From Segetibacter sp. (GTDB lineage: Bacteria; Bacteroidota; Bacteroidia; Chitinophagales; Chitinophagaceae): a stretch of 10,163 nt of DNA. Where the stretch lies: positions 1 to 10,163 of the forward strand of contig JASLBT010000110.1 in the NCBI GenBank assembly GCA_030146445.1, written 5' to 3'. Below the pieces are notes generated by a model. The model saw nothing but the letters and a program-made list of their open reading frames with translations. It ran no database searches and was not told where the DNA came from. Numbering within the stretch: position 1 is the stretch's first letter; each line of letters begins with the position of its first letter. Shown in pieces: positions 7,053 to 10,163 of this stretch. The position numbers and the translations under genes are program-made.

Positions 7053-8171
7053 TTAACTCAGTGTAAAATCAGGCAAATACCTCTTCTCGCCGCCCTGCAT
7101 TGCAGACTCATGAGCAAGAATACCAACACAGGTGATATTTGCAGATTGCCTTGCATTTGGGAAAGGCTCACGCTTGTTTTTAAGCGCGGAAAGAAATTCA
7201 TGTACCAGATGTGGATGCGATCCGCCATGACCCGATCCCTGGATGAACGACAGGTGTTGTTTACTGTCTGCGTCATAAACTCCCCCTGTTGTAAAGCTTT
7301 GTATTTCCTCGGGCAGCAGGTGTGCGTAATCGGGTATTTTTACTTTTCCCGGTGTTTCGCCTGTATGAATAACCGATTCTTCGTGTTCGACCAACGTCCA
7401 TTCAAACGATTTTTTTGAACCGTATACATCAAAACTTTCGCGATACTGCCGGGCAGTGTTGAATAGGGAACGGGTAACTTCTGCTGAAAGGTCGGAATTA
7501 CGAAACTTGATATGACAGCTTTCGATAGCAAACGGGGAGCCGTACTTACTAATGAGATTTTCATCTATCCGCCCGGAACCGTAGCACGACACGTATTCAG
7601 CATCCGCTTTGGCCAAAGCTACAACGGGGCCGACGCAGTGTGTCGCATAGTGCATGGGTGGTAAACCTTCCCAGTAGCCAGGCCAGCCAGCCATTTCCTG
7701 TTGATGTGAAGCACGAAGAAATTGCAGCTTACCCATCTCACCCTTTTCGAACATTTCTTTTACGAACAGGAACTCACGGCTATAAACCACTGTTTCCATC
7801 ATCATATACATACGCCCTGTTTCCTTTACGGCTTCTACTATTTGGCGACACTCTTCAACCGTAGTAGCCATAGGTACAGTACACGCTACATGTTTACCTG
7901 CCCTTAGTGCAGCAATCGATTGTTCTGCATGGCTTTGAATAGGTGTATTTATATGAATAACGTCTACCGCCGGATCTTTAAGCAAGTCGAGGTAATCATG
8001 ATACCTTTTTTCTACTCCAAATGCATCACCAACTTCGTTAAGCTTGTCGGTATTTCTCTGGCAAATTGCGTACATACTTGCATAAGGATGGCGCTGGTAA
8101 ATCGGTATAAATTCTGCACCAAAACCTAATCCCACAATTGCAACATTGAATTTGTCATTTTCCATGGTCAT
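7053..8171 (-). CDS. Gfo/Idh/MocA family oxidoreductase with an altered EKP motif
   Basis: A 372-residue, probably cytoplasmic NAD(P)-dependent sugar dehydrogenase-type protein. The N-terminal Rossmann fold carries VGLGFG (13-18), a second strand at 33-38 (MYAICQ) and the NTP segment (75-77). The C-terminal alpha/beta domain begins near residue 125. In typical members the sequence GKHVxCEKPxA supplies a catalytic Lys; here it reads GKHVACTVPMA (92-102), so Glu-Lys is replaced by Thr98-Val99. A His pair remains in MHYATHCVGP (His174, His178). Length is normal for the family. The neighbours upstream (epimerase, MFS carrier) point to sugar or keto-sugar conversion. GH109-like NAD-dependent glycosidases belong to the same fold and are an alternative. 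A second in-frame ATG at 8165 (third residue) could be the true start. No Shine-Dalgarno motif is seen at either. Confidence 0.88.
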   Translation of the reverse strand: MTMENDKFNVAIVGLGFGAEFIPIYQRHPYASMYAICQRNTDKLNEVGDAFGVEKRYHDYLDLLKDPAVDVIHINTPIQSHAEQSIAALRAGKHVACTVPMATTVEECRQIVEAVKETGRMYMMMETVVYSREFLFVKEMFEKGEMGKLQFLRASHQQEMAGWPGYWEGLPPMHYATHCVGPVVALAKADAEYVSCYGSGRIDENLISKYGSPFAIESCHIKFRNSDLSAEVTRSLFNTARQYRESFDVYGSKKSFEWTLVEHEESVIHTGETPGKVKIPDYAHLLPEEIQSFTTGGVYDADSKQHLSFIQGSGHGGSHPHLVHEFLSALKNKREPFPNARQSANITCVGILAHESAMQGGEKRYLPDFTLS

Positions 8172-8274
8172 ATATTTTTGAAGATGGTTTCAAACTAAAA
8201 ACGTCTTACTGCTGAAAAAATCCGGCAACCCTAAAAACCTGATCCCGGGTACTGTCAATCTATTTTACCCGCAG

Positions 8275-8311
8275 GCTGCGCAAGGAGTCGACTGGTCATC
8301 CCGGCGGGCCT
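8275..8311. repeat. Dispersed intergenic repeat inside the operon gap
   Basis: GCTGCGCAAGGAGTCG at 8275-8290 matches 684-699 at 15 of 16 bases, and CATCCCGGCGGGCCT at 8297-8311 is identical to 755-769. The two blocks keep their order and orientation but lie closer together here (6 bases apart versus 55). The copy occupies part of the 208-bp gap between the epimerase and oxidoreductase genes. Just downstream lies a GTTGT (8325-8329) / ACAAC (8335-8339) hairpin. It belongs to the same short GC-rich repeat family as 677-801. Confidence 0.6.
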
Positions 8312-8379
8312 CACCAAACGACAAGTTGTGGTCGACAACACAGGGCTCCGACAATAACGATCTCAATACAGTAAAAGGA

Positions 8380-9243
8380 TCAGGATGCAAGTAAATCTCT
8401 TAGGAACTGAAGCCCTTCAGAGGCAAACTTATCCTGGTTTTCTGCCATCGGATGCCAGAAGCAAACTGCTCCTGCCAACTCCTTATTGTCCGGGGTAAAA
8501 CTTTCAATTGACACAACACCACGATAATTGATCGCTTCCAATCCTCTCTTATAAGCATCCCATCGCGTTTGACCTGTTCCCGGTGTACCCCTATAGTTTT
8601 CCGACACCTGGAAATGAATGAGTTTGTCCCCTGCATCAATGATAGCTTGTTCTACATCCGGTTCCTCGATGTTCATATGAAAACCATCCAAAATAATCTT
8701 AGCAGCGGGATGAGAAATGTCATTCACCAGGCGAATGACATCTGCTGATGTGTTCACCAGATCCGACTCAAACCGGTTCAATGGTTCCAGGGCTATCTGC
8801 AAGTTTTTTGCTGCCGCCATTTCACAAACAATACGAAGATTTTTTACGGCCAGGTCCCACTCCCGCTTTCGTTGTTCGGGCGGAACCATCCTGGCTTTCC
8901 CCACTGCTGAGTACATAGGTCCGGCCAAAAAAGAAGTACCTAACTCGTTACATAGGTCGAAACACGACCTGAGATAATCAAAACAATTCTCGTGAACTGC
9001 GGGGTCATCATTCGTAAGGTCGCGTGATGGGCCAAAGGCGCCACAAACAACTGCCTGTAAGCCATAATCTTTTAATCCTTGTTTAACCGCATTTGCATCA
9101 ATTAGCATAGGGTCCTCAACCGCAATTTCCACCACATCAAACCCCAGTTCTGCAATTTTTGGAAATAATTCCGGAATCGACGCTGTGGTAAAAGGAGAGG
9201 TCCAGAGCCAGGTGGAAACACCAAACTTAACTTGTAACGCCAT
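8380..9243 (-). CDS. TIM-barrel sugar epimerase/isomerase (ketose 3-epimerase-like)
   Basis: A 287-residue cytoplasmic protein of the AP-endonuclease-2-like TIM-barrel superfamily, closest in motif layout to D-tagatose/D-psicose 3-epimerases. Seen motifs are EPLNRFE (153-159), LDGFHMNIEE (185-194), HFQVSENYRG (210-219) and IESF (246-249). By alignment from memory with the Pseudomonas and Agrobacterium ketose 3-epimerases, the metal set would be Glu153, Asp186, Gln212 and Glu247. His189 and Arg218 match the substrate-binding His and Arg. The usual metal His in HFH is Gln here (HFQ), as in hydroxypyruvate isomerase-type members. Length (about 290) is normal. It starts 11 bp after the MFS stop codon, so the two are one transcription unit. 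The likely reaction is C3 epimerisation or isomerisation of a free ketose or keto-sugar; the substrate is unknown. Confidence 0.85.
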   Translation of the reverse strand: MALQVKFGVSTWLWTSPFTTASIPELFPKIAELGFDVVEIAVEDPMLIDANAVKQGLKDYGLQAVVCGAFGPSRDLTNDDPAVHENCFDYLRSCFDLCNELGTSFLAGPMYSAVGKARMVPPEQRKREWDLAVKNLRIVCEMAAAKNLQIALEPLNRFESDLVNTSADVIRLVNDISHPAAKIILDGFHMNIEEPDVEQAIIDAGDKLIHFQVSENYRGTPGTGQTRWDAYKRGLEAINYRGVVSIESFTPDNKELAGAVCFWHPMAENQDKFASEGLQFLRDLLAS

Positions 9244-9254
9244 TTCTAAATTTA

Positions 9255-10163
9255 TTAATAAGCTGTTGCTGCAGGTTCTTCTTCAAGCACAATGGGTTTA
9301 TATCCACCTTTAGATTTAAAGTATGCCATTAGTCCAAGATAACTTACCAGCATGATCAACGGGAAAATAACGATATAGCGCAAGGCTTCTTTTTTCGCAG
9401 TTTCACGTATGGTTACAACCGTCTCTTTATCTGTTGCGCTTGCGGTTGCCAGCTTGTTTTGATCGAGCCCTTCATAATCGCCGAACAAACTGGTTTTCTT
9501 CTCGGTTACATAGGTACTGTGTACCGCAGTATTGTTTTGTCTGTCGTAATCTGCAATTTTCGTATCCACCGATTTGTCTTGTATAAAGCCCAGTATACCT
9601 GCACCAATAACACCTGCGGCAATCATACCTAAACCACCCGTGATGTTAAGCGTGAGTGCCCCTCCCTTGGGGAACCGCTCAGACACAAGCGCAAGCATTG
9701 TTGGCCAAAAGAATGTTTTGCCTAAACCGTAAATGGTGGCAGCAAGTAAAATCATGATGCCTGATGAATAAGACATCATATACAAACCTACTGCAGCAAT
9801 GGCAGAGCAGGCAGCAAGCAAGCCAAGAGGCGATATTTTATGAGATATATCGCCGGCAAAAAAGCGCAGTACAAACATTATTGCGGAGGTATAAACAAGC
9901 ACCCAACCTCCCTGTAGACCTAACTTGCCCATTTCGGGAGACATCAGGTCACTGATCCAACTATCTGTTCCCAGTTCGGTAGTGGCAAGCGGTATCATGA
10001 TCAGCAAAAGCAAAATGAAAAGCGGCTGGCCAAAACTTTTGGTATACATGCCAAAAAAAGCCGTAATCAACAGAGTAAGGATAATGTTTGCTGCAAGCGA
10101 CCATCCAAAAACGGCTCCTAACTGAAAGACTATTAAGCCTACAATAATCAAAGCTCCACCGGC
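9255..10163 (-). CDS. MFS sugar transporter, partial (N-terminus beyond the window)
   Basis: The reading frame stays open to the right edge, so this is the C-terminal part (at least 302 residues) of a major facilitator superfamily carrier in the inner membrane. In-frame TTG at 10151 has uninterrupted coding (Ala-Gly-Gly-Ala) before it and is not the start. Counting from that codon, membrane segments appear at about 2-17, 20-34, 43-56, 82-98, 108-124, 131-150, 168-190 and 259-277. Recognisable stretches are TELGTDSWISDLM (58-70) and GKTFFWPTMLALVSERFPKGG (144-164). A long polar region, about 67 residues (191-257), separates the last two helices, which is unusual for a 12-helix carrier. The tail is acidic (LEEEPAATAY). 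It is followed 11 bp later by the epimerase gene, which fits uptake of that enzyme's substrate. Substrate identity is inference only. Confidence 0.85.
   Translation of the reverse strand, partial: AGGALIIVGLIVFQLGAVFGWSLAANIILTLLITAFFGMYTKSFGQPLFILLLLIMIPLATTELGTDSWISDLMSPEMGKLGLQGGWVLVYTSAIMFVLRFFAGDISHKISPLGLLAACSAIAAVGLYMMSYSSGIMILLAATIYGLGKTFFWPTMLALVSERFPKGGALTLNITGGLGMIAAGVIGAGILGFIQDKSVDTKIADYDRQNNTAVHSTYVTEKKTSLFGDYEGLDQNKLATASATDKETVVTIRETAKKEALRYIVIFPLIMLVSYLGLMAYFKSKGGYKPIVLEEEPAATAY

Noticed and set aside
8191..8198. TTAGTTTG on the minus strand, 20 bp upstream of the oxidoreductase start, as a Bacteroidota -7 promoter element (TAnnTTTG)
   Set aside because: It misses one consensus position, and the nearest upstream TTG is about 27 bp away, too far for the -33 element. 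An internal promoter remains possible but is not supported.

Overview
The window looks like chromosomal DNA of a Bacteroidota bacterium, most likely of the Chitinophagaceae or a neighbouring family. The reasons are an outer-membrane TonB-dependent receptor with an N-terminal carboxypeptidase-regulatory-like domain, a TMEM220-type membrane protein, start codons without clear Shine-Dalgarno sequences, a sugar-oxidoreductase/TIM-barrel-isomerase/MFS cluster typical of glycan-degrading Bacteroidota, and short GC-rich intergenic repeats. The family assignment is inference.

Layout. Positions 1-1237 hold no supportable gene. This stretch is a mosaic of GC-rich inverted and direct repeats, including an 18-bp perfect inverted repeat 446 bp across, several copies of GCCCGTCCGAC and a nested hairpin. 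Positions 1238-3406 (+) encode a secreted 722-residue glycoside-hydrolase-like protein with the architecture of family 67 alpha-glucuronidases. It converges on a leftward cluster on the minus strand, which in transcription order is: the C-terminal part of an MFS transporter (9255-10163, cut by the window edge), a TIM-barrel sugar epimerase/isomerase (8380-9243), a Gfo/Idh/MocA oxidoreductase (7053-8171), a lipoprotein cytochrome c (6503-6916), a TMEM220-like membrane protein (5925-6368) and a siderophore-type TonB-dependent receptor (3555-5921).

The MFS carrier, epimerase and oxidoreductase would make a sugar uptake and keto-sugar/epimerisation module. The cytochrome could take electrons from a periplasmic dehydrogenase that is not in this window. 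The TMEM220 gene and the receptor are separated by only 3 bp and are probably co-expressed. The gaps of 208, 136 and 134 bp elsewhere mean the cluster may be more than one transcription unit.

No CRISPR array, phage, toxin-antitoxin, transposase, rRNA or tRNA was recognised. The least ordinary points are the repeat mosaic and its related copy inside the operon, the loss of the canonical Lys of the EKP motif in the oxidoreductase, the Gln in a metal-ligand position of the epimerase, and a structured leader ending 3 nt before the TMEM220 start codon. I found no clear evidence of a wholly new system.
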